Shown here piece after piece: positions 1 through 8,596 of a stretch of 64,000 bases of DNA (position 1 is the stretch's first letter; every line of letters starts with the position of its first letter). Source of the stretch: Gyrodactylus bullatarudis (Eukaryota; Platyhelminthes; Monogenea; Gyrodactylidea; Gyrodactylidae). The notes under the pieces were generated by a model. It was not told the DNA's origin. It searched no databases and saw only the letters and a program-made list of their open reading frames with translations. The stretch covers positions 312,403 through 376,402 of the forward strand of contig SSNU01000052.1 in assembly GCA_012064415.1 (NCBI GenBank). The letters are read 5' to 3'. The position numbers were made by a program, and so were the translations under genes.

Positions 1-868
1 AATTTTCGATACTCCTGATATAGCATTCAATAGAGAATTGAAAGCTGATTTCAATTATATAATAACCAATTTTCTAAAATGCCAGAAAAAAAAATCAAGT
101 TGCATTTTTCTGATAAAAGTGATTGATAATTACTATACTACTTAAAAGTATTTTTAGAGGAACGTACTAATGAAATTCAATTTGAAAATTAAAAATGTTC
201 TAAATATATTTTTTGAAGTTTTTCAATTGAGAATATGCTTAATAGAATCAGAAAAATTCAGGGATTAATATTATGTATTGTATTTGAGAAAATTGAAAAA
301 TTTGTTTAAATCGAGCAATTTATCAAACTGAGAAAAATTTCAACATTTGTGAAACACATAAAATATCAAATAATCCGTAACTATTCTGGTGGCTGAAGTT
401 GTTCTGAGTTGTTATAAGTGTGTTTTAATATTAGATCAGTTAGTACTCTTATTAAAAGCATCAGAAATATCAGTTCGGGATATAATTTCTGTTTTTATCA
501 AATAGCTAAACATTTTTAAGAATGAAATATTCTTAATAGAGAGTTTCAGGGATGTTTAATTATCTTATAAGTCCAATAATGTAATATAATATTCTATTTT
601 ATTCGGATTATTCGCAATAGTTATTTGCGTTCATAATAACCACTGAAGTTTTGTAGACTCGATTAGGAGTAGCTTTTTCTAAAAGTTCGACTGCCATCCG
701 TTTAACATTTAAAATGAAATGAAAATTTTATTGAACAATACATATGTTTAAAATTATCATTTTCAAATAGAAATATTATTAGAAAATAATTTTTGTACAA
801 AAACATGAATTAGAATTCTATGTTTATAAAAGAAATAAATGAATCTTCATTGTGAGACTTGATGAATT
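1..868. other. AT-rich intergenic stretch, no gene seen
   Basis: I see no convincing coding frame, RNA gene or terminal repeat here. Short AT-rich homopolymer runs only. The first recognisable sequence is the PLE tail that follows. Confidence 0.5.
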
Positions 869-1236
869 ATAAATTTAAAAGAGTTGATGCAAATAAGATT
901 GGGAACATTACGGATTAGCCAATAGCATTTATTCATTAGGAGTTGACCAATTGGAGTTGAGTTTGTTCATACTCTCCGGGCTGTGAGGAATCCGTCTATT
1001 TTTTGATTACCGGTTGGTAATCCTTTCCTCTGTTTCCCCGTCTTTTTGTGTTGCTTAGGCGATATGGAGAGGTTTCTTTTTCGGGTAGTAGTGGGGGTCT
1101 GTACTTCTGGTTGGGAAAGATATCTTTTTCGATCATCAAGGCTTTTATTTGGTTCCTGGTTGCCAGGGAATCGTAGGCTTGTTTGAATGTTTGTATTTGG
1201 GCTTTTGCAACAAGAGGAAGTATTATCAACTAATGT
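869..1236 (-). pseudogene. PLE family A C-terminal tail and 3' flank, fragment
   Basis: Read on the minus strand, this begins with a TLVDN-like stretch also present in the PLE-B tail. It continues through DDRKRYLSQPEVQTP and a basic KQRKGLP segment, and ends FLTARRV-stop near 972. The same tail, ending FLTAPRV, lies at 8102-8347 and 38000-38078, so this is a third copy of one family. The 3' flank keeps the TATTGGCTAATC-type CCAAT stretch, but the ribozyme expected further downstream is not recognisable. It stops at about 1236, exactly where a PLE-G fragment begins on the opposite strand, so the junction is a rearrangement or a nested insertion. Only the disordered tail is present, so no enzyme activity is expected. 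Confidence 0.75.
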
Positions 1237-2318
1237 TTTAGATTTGTTGCACTAATGTTCCATTATCTTTTCAAAACACTGTTTTTATTCAAAAAGACGG
1301 GATAGCCATGGGTTCACCTCTAAGTCCTCTTTTAGCTGATATCTTTCTAGGATGGTTAGAAATGACTAAAATGTCTGATACTATCAATTCTTTCACTGAT
1401 GTTTACATCAGATATGTTGATGACACGTTTATTCTAATGAAACCCAATGTTATTACAGACAATTTTTTCTCCAAAATGAACTCGTTTCATCCTAATATTA
1501 AATTTACCATGGAGAAAGAATCTAATAATTCTTTGAGTTTCTTAGATGTAAAACTAACCAGAAAAGAGGATGGATCAATTACAAGAAATATTTACAAGAA
1601 GAAGACTGATAACGGCAAATATCTACATTATGCCAGTTTTAGTCCTATTTCACACAAAAGAGGTTTAGTAATTGGTCTAGGCAAGAGGATTAGAAGAATA
1701 GCAAGTCCAGAAGAATGGCCTAATGAGATAGAGAATTCAAAATTATGCCTAATGGAAAATGGTTACCCAGCCAGATTTGTGGACAAATTCATCAATAGAA
1801 CTGATATCACAGTTGATGAAACAAACAACACAGATGAGGCTGTGAAGACTACAGTTTTCATGAAGCTTAATTTTAAAGGTGACGGTTTTAGTAATGATGT
1901 TAGGAAAAGACTGGTTAATCTCATAGATCAACATTACGATAATATACAATTGAAAATTGTATTTAAAACACAGAGATTATTCAGTTTGATCCATAAGGAT
2001 TCACTTAAACCTGAAGAGAATACTCTATTGATTTACAAATTTCAATGCACTTGTGGGGCTTCATATATAGGACGGACTATAAGGAAACTTGCTACAAGAT
2101 CCAGTGATCATTTGAAGAAAGACACAGCGATTACAAGACATCTTAAACAGGAGAATCATGCTGCCTCAATTTCAAATTTTTCCATTCTTTATAAAAATCC
2201 TGGAGACGACAGCATAGATGTATGGGTCAAAGAGAAATTCTTTATTAACTTATACAAACCAAATCTATGCGTTCAGAAAAATTATTCATACAATCTTCAA
2301 CTACCCTGGCCGATATGA
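1237..2318 (+). pseudogene. PLE family G reverse transcriptase/GIY-YIG endonuclease, 5'-truncated
   Basis: This encodes the C-terminal half of a Penelope-like RT joined to a GIY-YIG endonuclease, enzymes that copy element RNA into a nicked target. The frame enters at ICCTNVPLSFQN, upstream of the first ATG at 1308. It contains RT motif B (DGIAMGSPLSPLLADIF), the catalytic YVDD, and LSFLDVKL. The endonuclease part has CTCGASYIGRT followed by R and DHL, then the conserved KEKFFINLYKP. The stop is at 2316-2318. The RT fingers and palm motif A are missing, so the copy is dead. It is closely related throughout to the longer copy at 54095-55864, but here motif B is intact. The protein ends soon after the endonuclease, with no long S/T/P-rich tail as in family B. 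Confidence 0.93.
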
Positions 2319-2471
2319 GCTTTTTCACTTTTCTCTCCATTTCTGCTATTTATTGGAGAGTTTTGGTGTTTTTTCAGCTCATATTTTATTCTATTTATTT
2401 TCCTTCTTTTACTATTTCTTTGAGAATTTGTAAATTATTATATTCATTGACCTTTTTAAATTATATCATTT
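2319..2471 (+). other. PLE-G 3' untranslated/pLTR sequence
   Basis: AT-rich sequence between the PLE-G stop codon and its ribozyme. The same sequence follows the stop of the second G copy on the minus strand (53945-54094), including a TATTGGAGAGTTTTGGTG block, so it belongs to the element. Two short open frames here are not supported by the second copy. Confidence 0.7.
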
Positions 2472-2517
2472 TAAAAGTGACACTACTGATGATCCTTTTA
2501 GAAATGTACATCTAGTG
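2472..2517 (+). ncRNA. Hammerhead ribozyme of PLE-G (copy G1)
   Basis: The core CUGAUGA (2486-2492) and GAAA (2501-2504) are followed by UGUACA and the cleavage dinucleotide UC (2511-2512). Stem I is CACUA (2481-2485) with UAGUG (2513-2517), five perfect pairs. Stem III is the loopless palindrome AUGUACAU, which cannot close on itself and suggests dimerisation. There is no ordinary stem II. Instead UAAAAG (2472-2477) can pair with CUUUUA (2495-2500) just before GAAA. The second G copy has UCAAAG/CUUUGA at the same positions, a compensated change. Hammerheads in PLE pLTRs are established knowledge; the upstream pairing is my inference from these copies. Confidence 0.85.
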
Positions 2518-2555
2518 ATTTAATATATTCTCTTCCTACTATTGAATTTTGAATT

Positions 2556-2693
2556 ATGAACTCTAGAGGATTCTCGGACGTTTATGAAAATTTACGTGAA
2601 TATTTTACTCGTAATTCCCATGATAGCAGACATGATTTTAAATATTTATTTTTAGAAGAATATTTTAAACTAAGGTCTTATAGAATCAACTGA
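2556..2693 (+). CDS. PLE-G N-terminal peptide in the pLTR
   Basis: A 45-codon frame starting 39 nt after the predicted ribozyme cleavage site. It begins MNSRGFSDVYENLREYF and continues FTRNSHDSRHDF before a TGA stop. The position and the NLREYF core match short peptides after the other ribozymes (EEIRQLM in B, DEVRQYY in E). PLE pLTRs are partial tandem repeats, so this is most likely the beginning of the element's ORF repeated at its 3' end, not an independent protein. Confidence 0.6.
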   Translation: MNSRGFSDVYENLREYFTRNSHDSRHDFKYLFLEEYFKLRSYRIN

Positions 2694-2992
2694 AACTAAT
2701 AGATAAATTATAATAAAATTATCTTTTTAACTAACATCAGAGTAAGCTTTTTCATTCATCAAGATTTCAAAAAACATACATGACTAATTTATACAGTTGC
2801 AGACTTTACCTCCAAATTGTGATTCAGTCTTCCAACCCATAGATGCAGGTATAATCATTTGAATGCGTCGTCTTCTTGAGGAGGCCAGATTATCACGGGG
2901 CATCAAACTCCACGAAATTAAACTAAATTTGAACTTGAAAGAATGTCTATATATCACGAAAAAAGCCTAGAATGATTTCGATCCCAGTACGA

Positions 2993-3055
2993 TCAAAAAT
3001 TTGACTGAGATAAATGTTCAGAGACATTGGTTTTAAGCTGAGCTACCGATGACAT
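2993..3055 (-). CDS. PLE-H N-terminal peptide after ribozyme
   Basis: A 20-codon frame, MSSVAQLKTNVSEHLSQSNF, lies 36 nt downstream (minus strand) of ribozyme H1. It fits the pattern of other post-ribozyme N-termini (…N..E.L.QSN…). It is interpreted as the start of a PLE ORF cut short by 5' truncation of the neighbouring copy. No PLE enzyme domain is found next to it. Confidence 0.5.
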   Translation of the reverse strand: MSSVAQLKTNVSEHLSQSNF

Positions 3056-3090
3056 GAGTAAATTAGAAATAAGAAGATGCCAGATTATTT

Positions 3091-3140
3091 CACAAATAAA
3101 GATCTCTATTTCGGGCATACTCATCAGTGTGATACATGCC
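3091..3140 (-). ncRNA. Hammerhead ribozyme, family H (copy H1)
   Basis: Minus strand: CUGAUGA (3127-3121) and GAAA (3112-3109), with stem I CACA (3131-3128)/UGUG (3094-3091) and a near-palindromic stem III AUAGAGAUCUUUAU. The upstream pairing segment GGCAU (3140-3136) complements AUGCC (3118-3114) just before C-GAAA. A TATA-like ATTTATAT lies directly upstream on the same strand and an ATG peptide downstream, the usual pLTR order. The same GGCAU/AUGCC pair is kept in copies H3 (60760-60804) and H4 (23469-23515), although their cores have decayed. Confidence 0.75.
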
Positions 3141-4606
3141 ATATAAATACTGGTTTTACAAGAGAGAATAGAGATGATGTTATTGGTTGAAATTTCAACT
3201 CAAAATGTACATTTGGTTAATACCTGTTACCAGGTAAGAAATGTTGAATTTATAGATTTGTACAGTTTCAAGGGACAAAGGTAATTATGATTATAATTTT
3301 TAAAAAGTTTTTCAATAGTGTTAAAAATAATAATGTATGATAATTGTCATTGATTATTGTGTTGCCGAGAAAAATCAAAAATTGCTTCAGCAGTGTGAAG
3401 TTTATCAACAAGCCTAATGCTAAAAATGCTTTAAACCTGAATAATAAATTTGTTGCGTAATTATTTAAAAGCAGAGAAGAATAATGGACTTCTTGATGAA
3501 TTGAAAAAACTTCTATATGGCAGAAAATTGAGAGGAATAAATTAAATGATACTTTTGATGAATAGACAAATTGAAATTTTTTTCTTTAGTTAAGTAAGGT
3601 AAAAGTTTGAGTTAAAGTTAAGAATAGAGACTGTGGAAATGATTGAATCTTGGAATACTTTATTCTGATTGGTTATTGTGTTTCTCTAAAGAGAGCAGAG
3701 AGGTTTGAATATAAAAATGAGTGGAAGAGTATTCATCCTGTGAGCCATCATGTGTGTAATTAACTGTAGTTTATCCAATTAGTGAACAAAATAAGCAAGA
3801 TTCAAATGATCCAAAGATACAGGGTGATTAGGTTTAATCAAATTTTATGTTTTTTTCAAAAATTCGAGAAATCATAGAATTTTTCATAAAAGTAATAGGT
3901 ATTGAAATTGCATTTCAACTGAACTTTATACGGAGCATACATCCAGCATACACACGGTAGACACGGAAAGTATGTAAAAAATCAAAGTATTATATTCCAT
4001 GTAAATCCGAGAAAGGGGCAGAGAGGTAAAGAGACCCGAACCCCTATTTATTTTTCATCGAACTTTGTACGTACCAAGTTGGATTCATCCAACTTTATCC
4101 TTTCTTCAAACTTGGTACATAACATATTTTTTGTTGAGTGAGTCGCTTGAACACGCCTCGTTAAAATGTCAAGTTTGAAAATGAGATTGAAGAGAAACTC
4201 AATTTCCTTTGTCTCGAAATTACAAGAAACGTGTAGTGACGAGAATATATAGGAGTACGAGTGTTTAAACCTAGACCTACACCGTTTAATAATGAACAAT
4301 ATTTATTTATAATGTTGCAAATTTATTTACGCTCTATTCCATTATTCATATGTTAAAAATTTCTTCGAATATGTTGCGGATAGAGTTAGCGATATTTATA
4401 TGATCTTAAACATTATTTCAGAATGACACTTACCTTTTTTTGTTGTTTCTGAATGATGTTTTCGATTTTAGATGTTATGAGTGCAAAGATAATTTAAATA
4501 TGAATTCTTTTTTACTAGTAAACTTTTTGGAAAAAATTTTTAAAAATTCTTAGTTCTATCGATCCAAAGATTCACAAATACATGAGCTTTTTTTCAATTT
4601 TCATTC
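3141..4606. other. Non-coding stretch with no assigned gene
   Basis: I recognise no gene. At 3665-3720 a CTGATTGG box is followed about 50 nt later by a TATAAAAA stretch, which resembles the CCAAT-plus-TATA layout of the pLTR promoters here, but no ribozyme follows. At 4048-4299 an 83-codon minus-strand frame ends in a twice-repeated TKFEE/TKFDE-like segment; I cannot assign it and do not call it a gene. Confidence 0.4.
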
Positions 4607-4614
4607 AGTTGAGT
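4607..4614. repeat. Left 8-bp target-site duplication of the Merlin element
   Basis: AGTTGAGT lies directly before the terminal GGCTAAAC. The identical octamer follows the right terminus at 7171-7178. An 8-bp duplication is the expected size for the Merlin/IS1016 superfamily. Confidence 0.9.
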
Positions 4615-5208
4615 GGCTAAACAAAAGATGAGCCTAAAACCTTATAATCGTTAATATATCCCTTGTAAGTAGTTATGCAATATAAAAATATAATATTAAT
4701 ATTTTTAATAAAAAGCATTGAATACTCACAACAGTTAATTTATTGACAACATGAATTTACATCAAACTTTCTAGAACTAGTTCAGCAATAATTCCTGGAT
4801 CAAGATCAATGTTCATCTGAATACTTGAAGACAGGCCAGTTTTAATCCAACACAAGTATATTCGATCCTCAAATACCACTAAAATTAAATTTAATACTCC
4901 AATATATGATTAAGTTATGTCATTGACATTACTAGCAAATTTTTTGAAAATGCTTCTGGTGTAAACAAAACAAAAAGTGCTATTTTTTATTTAAATTAAC
5001 TCAACCTCTATACAACCAAAAAGCCTTTTCATTTTTAAGAAATTGATGAAAAAAAATTTAAAGATTCTTGTACATTTCGATCCAATCTAATTTTATTTGA
5101 AAAATTAAAATTTATGAGTTGAAATAAGAACATTTTTGATTATAAATCTTTGAAAATCTGAAAGAAATTCCAGTTCAAAGTTTGATCCAAAATTGGCTTT
5201 ATTTTTTT

Positions 5209-5625
5209 GGCTAAACTTAAGATCAGCCTAACACCCTATAATCGTTAATATATCCCTTGTAAGTAAGTATGTGATATAAAAATATAATATAATTAATTCA
5301 TACTTTTAATAAAAAGCACTAAATACTCACACAAATTAATTTATTGACAACATGAATTTACATCAAACTTTTTAGAACTAGTTCAGCAAGAATTCTTGGA
5401 TCAAGATCAATGTTAATCTGAATACTTGAAGACAGGCCAGTTTTAATCCAAAATAAGTATATTCGTTTCTCAAATACCAATAAAGTTACATTTAATACTC
5501 CAATAAATGATTACGTCATGTCATTGACTTTACTATCAAAATTTTTGAAAATGCTTCATGTGTAAACAAAACATATATTTTAAAGTGCTGTTTTTTATTA
5601 ACTCAGTTTTATTCGCCTCTTTATT
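5209..5625. repeat. Extra inner copy of the Merlin terminal repeat
   Basis: Begins GGCTAAACTTAAGATCAGCC and follows the outer left repeat through the ATTTATTGACAACATG and GACAGGCCAGTTTTAAT blocks. It is in the same orientation as 4615-5005 and inverted relative to 6769-7170. It could derive from an older nested Merlin copy or from a duplication of the left end. Confidence 0.85.
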
Positions 5626-5811
5626 ATTTATTTGAATACTCACAGATATGTTATATTTTCCAATTGACTTGAATTTTTAGTGTTCATATCTAAAACTTTT
5701 AGACTGAAAGGTTAATTCAGAAATCAAAACTAAGCTATGTTTCAATCTCTATCTAGTTAACTCAAATTTTATACAGTTTATATTTTAAACATTCAAGTTG
5801 ATTAAGAATAT

Positions 5812-6728
5812 TTATTCAATGGGATAAAGTTGATGCATAATTTTCAGGAACTCTTGCATCCTATTCTCTTTATAAAAATGTTTAAAGAGAAATTCAGAAA
5901 TATAAGATACAATTAAATCTCCTCTCTTATTTCTAATATCCTTAAACATTCGTTTGAATGTTCCCCAAATGGCTTCGATTCTATTAGTATGAAGTCCTTC
6001 GTTGTTGACAAATTCATTCTTATGACACACAGTGGATCTTGAGTATCCATACTTCTCCAAGCCCGCATTTCCTTTCCATTCATCACAGACTATATGCGAA
6101 CCTGGAGCAATGTGCTTTCGAACTAAAGCATGAAGAGTCGATTTGTCTCGCTCTTCAACGATCTTCATGAAGATATTGCCATCTTAGTCAACGCCGCCGA
6201 AAATCCATACTTGTGTGGCAAGTTCTCGGCCTCTGTGGTATTTTCTTCTCACGACATGAGTTTCGTCCACTTGTACCTCTTTGGCAAAGCCACCAACGAC
6301 AAGATCTTGATTGAGGAATCGCTCAACAAAGATGTCCTGAACAAAATTTGTCCAGTCTATGGCTGTTGGAACCGATATCTTGACTATGTCACAAATTAAA
6401 TCCAGATTCGTAGCTGATTTTAGAACCATATATATAATAGATAAGATCTGGACAAACGCCAATTTAGATCCGGCAAAGAATGTTCCTGAAACGAATTAAT
6501 TTAAAAAACCTACCGGTTCGAATGCTAATAAATTTTCTACACTTATTATAGAAAAACTCATATTGGTCGACGGCCTGGGATTTCTTGTTCAGCTTCATTA
6601 TCTCTCCACAAGTATGCTTGCGGTTAGAAGCTATTAATTCGAGACATTAAATTGACGATATTAAGTTTATCAACATTTTCGAAGAATATATCACTGATGG
6701 GATGATTGAAGATGTTTTGTTCGGGCAT
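5812..6728 (-). pseudogene. Merlin/ISXO2-like transposase, interrupted
   Basis: A DDE transposase of the IS1016/ISXO2 type. From the ATG at 6728 a first segment (MPEQNIFNHPISD…) is followed, after a frameshift, by HTCGEIMKL and YEFFYNKCRKFISIRTG, the zinc-binding N-terminal domain of the family. After a further frameshift FVQILSIIYMVLKSAT begins the helical part. The catalytic acids are visible: EVQVDETHVVRRK (first D), HIVCDEWKG (second D) and HTNRIEAIWGTFK (E). One in-frame TAA (6184-6186) separates the first and second acids. Two frameshifts and a stop make it inactive. It ends at 5812 inside the element, with both termini intact. Confidence 0.92.
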
Positions 6729-7170
6729 GATGAATTTCGAATAAATGAAAATTTTATTGTCTTCTATTGAGTTAACTTAAATAAAAAACAGCACTTCAAA
6801 ATATATGTTTTGTTTACACATGAAGCATTTTCAAAAATTTTGATAGTAAAGTCAATGACATGACGTAATCATTTATTGGAGTATTAAATGTAACTTTATT
6901 GGTATTTGAGGAACGAATATACTTATTTTGGATTAAAACTGGCCTGTCTTCAAGTATTCAGATGAACATTGATCTTGATCCAGGAATTATTGCTGAACTA
7001 GTTCTAGAAAGTTTGATGTAAATTCATGTTGTCAATAAATTAACTGTTGTGAGTATTCAATGCTTTTTATTAAAAATATTAATTAATTATATTATATTTT
7101 TATATTGCATAACTACTTACAAGGGATATATTAACGATTATAAGGTTTTAGGCTCATCTTTTGTTTAGCC

Positions 7171-7178
7171 AGTTGAGT
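7171..7178. repeat. Right 8-bp target-site duplication of the Merlin element
   Basis: AGTTGAGT directly follows the terminal GTTTAGCC, matching 4607-4614. Confidence 0.9.
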
Positions 7179-7384
7179 AATCTCAAAATCGATCAGGATC
7201 ATCTTATTGTTTAATTTGATAGCTATATCTTTATATGGTTTCAAAACAAAAGGGAAAATTTTAGCCTATTTGCTGATCCAAGCAATGAAATATCAGACGT
7301 AATTAGGATTTTTGTACGAATGCTTCTTTATTAAAAAATGTTCACTTAAATGACGGTTCAACTTTAGTTTCAACTTTGTTATAT

Positions 7385-7830
7385 TTCTAAGTTGGTTAGA
7401 CCTTAAAAAATGCCTGGAACAGTTTATTCTTTTACTTGTGTTTACACCAGATATGTTGATGACACTTTTATATTTTTGAGACCAAACGTATCATCATATG
7501 ACTTTTTTTATACGAAAAAATGATTTTCATAGTCTTTTGGACAGGAAAGTTTCCTGAGGTAACTAGAAATGAAGACTACTCAATCAAAGAAACATCTTTT
7601 AGAAAGGGCTGATTTCTATCTGCATTTTGCTAGTTGTAGTCTACTTTAAAACTAAATCCTCTATAATTCATTCGAATTTTAAAATAGTTTACATGTGGTT
7701 GGTTCATTAATTGACTTTGATAAAATAATAAGAAAAATAGCATGCTCTGAAGAAATTCCCAGGGAAATATAGGATTTGAAATTATGTTGGATGAAAATAG
7801 GGTATTCTCATGAATTTCGGGACAATTTTA
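7385..7830 (+). pseudogene. PLE family G RT remnant, heavily decayed
   Basis: Pieces of the G family RT can be followed in several frames: LSWLDLKK, then CVYTRYVDDTFIFLRPNVSS (motif C intact), then EVTRNEDYSIKETSF, ADFYLHFAS, and finally IIRKIACSEEIPREI with LKLCWMKIGYSHEF. The order matches residues about 268-415 of the copy at 54095-55864. Frameshifts and stops occur throughout. Neither the endonuclease nor the N-terminal half is found next to it. Confidence 0.85.
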
Positions 7831-8101
7831 GAATACCGAGCACGTGCAATGATACACTTTTTCATATACATACAACATTATTCTAGCACAAAGTCAACAA
7901 ACGCATATTATAGTGATTTACGGTATCTTTTCCAAGTATTATTTCAGTAATGAGCGATGCATTTAGTTTAAGTTGCATCGATTTGATTGATGAACTCCGT
8001 TTTATAAAAAGATATCAATTTTGAATTGGAATTATTGCCAAAATTCTTCGAATATATTTGTTTCGGATTTTTGAGCTTGCTGACTCGAAGTCATGCTAGT
8101 T

Positions 8102-8347
8102 TTAAGATCTAGTTGCAAATCATCAAATAAATCTGACTCACAACACCCTAGTAACCAAATGCCTGCTGTACCCCACGATGATCGAAAAAGGTATTTTTCT
8201 CAGCCAGAAGTACAAGCCCCTACTCCATCACGAAAAAGAAATCTGTCGACATCACCTAAGCAACAAAAAAGAAAGGGGAAACAGAGAAAACGATTACCAA
8301 CTAACAATCAGACAATAGATGTATTCCTCACAGCCCCAAGAGTATGA
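8102..8347 (+). pseudogene. PLE-A C-terminal tail with PIP-box-like end
   Basis: Only the tail of the PLE-A protein is present, in the frame that ends at the TGA at 8345-8347. It contains DDRKRYFSQPEVQAPTPSRK, then a lysine/arginine-rich run, then NNQTIDVFLTAPRV. The DRKR-FSQP block matches the family B tail (DRKRLFSQPGMQ). NQTIDVFL resembles a PCNA-interacting peptide (Q-x-x-hydrophobic-x-x-aromatic-x), with N at the first position. RT and endonuclease domains are missing because of 5' truncation. Confidence 0.75.
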
Positions 8348-8381
8348 GCACACTCAACCCCCATTGGTCAATCTTGGATGA

Positions 8382-8438
8382 ATAATTGCTATTGGTCAGA
8401 TTTTATAATGTTCCTTAAACTTGCATGTATATAAATGT
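8382..8438 (+). promoter_or_regulatory. PLE-A pLTR promoter-like region
   Basis: A GCTATTGGTCAG box (inverted CCAAT) is followed by the TATA-like TGTATATAAATG at 8427-8438, just upstream of ribozyme A1. The same layout recurs in the B, C, D, F and H pLTRs. A start site 25-30 bp below this TATA would fall inside the ribozyme. The promoter role is inferred from position and motif only. Confidence 0.45.
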
Positions 8439-8445
8439 ATCTAGA

Positions 8446-8496
8446 GTTGGTGTTTGGTCTGAAGAGAACCGACGAAAATAAAGCTTTATTCAACAA
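8446..8496 (+). ncRNA. Hammerhead ribozyme, PLE-A (copy A1)
   Basis: CUGAAGA (8459-8465) and GAAA (8474-8477) flank a segment containing ACCGAC (8468-8473), which complements the upstream GUUGGU (8446-8451). Stem III is the palindrome AUAAAGCUUUAU, followed by UC. Stem I, UUGGU with AACAA, has one mismatch; the A2 copy has ACCAA and pairs perfectly. The order X, stem I, core, X', GAAA, stem III, stem I' is the same as in every other family here. Confidence 0.75.
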
Positions 8497-8524
8497 TAAT
8501 CTTTCGTTCGTTCTTAACACTAGC

Positions 8525-8596
8525 ATGAATTCGAGTCAGCAAGCTCAAAATTTTTTTGAGGAAATCAGGCAATTGTTGTCTTCAAATGATTTATAA
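8525..8596 (+). CDS. PLE-A N-terminal peptide
   Basis: MNSSQQAQNFFEEIRQLLSS starts 33 nt after the predicted cleavage site and stops after 23 codons. It matches MTISQRPQNIFEEIRQLMSQ of family B closely, so both are the beginning of the PLE ORF carried in the repeated pLTR. It is probably not translated as a separate protein. Confidence 0.65.
   Translation: MNSSQQAQNFFEEIRQLLSSNDL

Larger units (their letters stand above)
4615..7170 (-). mobile_element. Merlin (IS1016/ISXO2-like) DNA transposon, decayed
   Basis: A 2556-bp element bounded by AGTTGAGT duplications. Its ends are a long inverted repeat: 4615-5005 on the left matches 6769-7170 on the right, starting GGCTAAACAAAAGATGAGCC. A second, more diverged copy of the left repeat lies in direct orientation at 5209-5625, so the left side carries two tandem terminal repeats. 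The outer left copy is nearer in sequence to the right one than the inner copy is. The interior encodes a broken ISXO2-type transposase on the minus strand. The element moves by cut and paste when supplied with transposase; this copy cannot supply its own. Confidence 0.9.
8073..8596 (+). mobile_element. PLE family A, 3'-terminal insertion with short inverted 5' end
   Basis: Order along the plus strand: an inverted copy of the pLTR start codon region (8073-8100), the C-terminal tail coding region, a CCAAT/TATA promoter-like stretch, ribozyme A1, and the forward start codon region. The two start-codon segments make 28-bp inverted ends around a 5'-truncated body. A short inverted fragment at the 5' end is a known habit of PLE insertions. 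I could not identify a clean target duplication. Confidence 0.75.

Noticed and set aside
996..1229. 77-codon minus frame starting MIILPLV
   Set aside because: It is the wrong register over a PLE-A tail; the frame with DRKRYLSQP and FLTARRV matches two other copies.
2218..2515. Two frames over the PLE-G 3' region
   Set aside because: They overlap the 3' untranslated sequence and ribozyme and are not kept in the second G copy.
3665..3720. CCAAT plus TATA promoter-like patch (also 10350-10430 and 13090-13180)
   Set aside because: Such short motifs are frequent in AT-rich DNA and none leads into a supported gene or ribozyme, so I did not list them as promoters.
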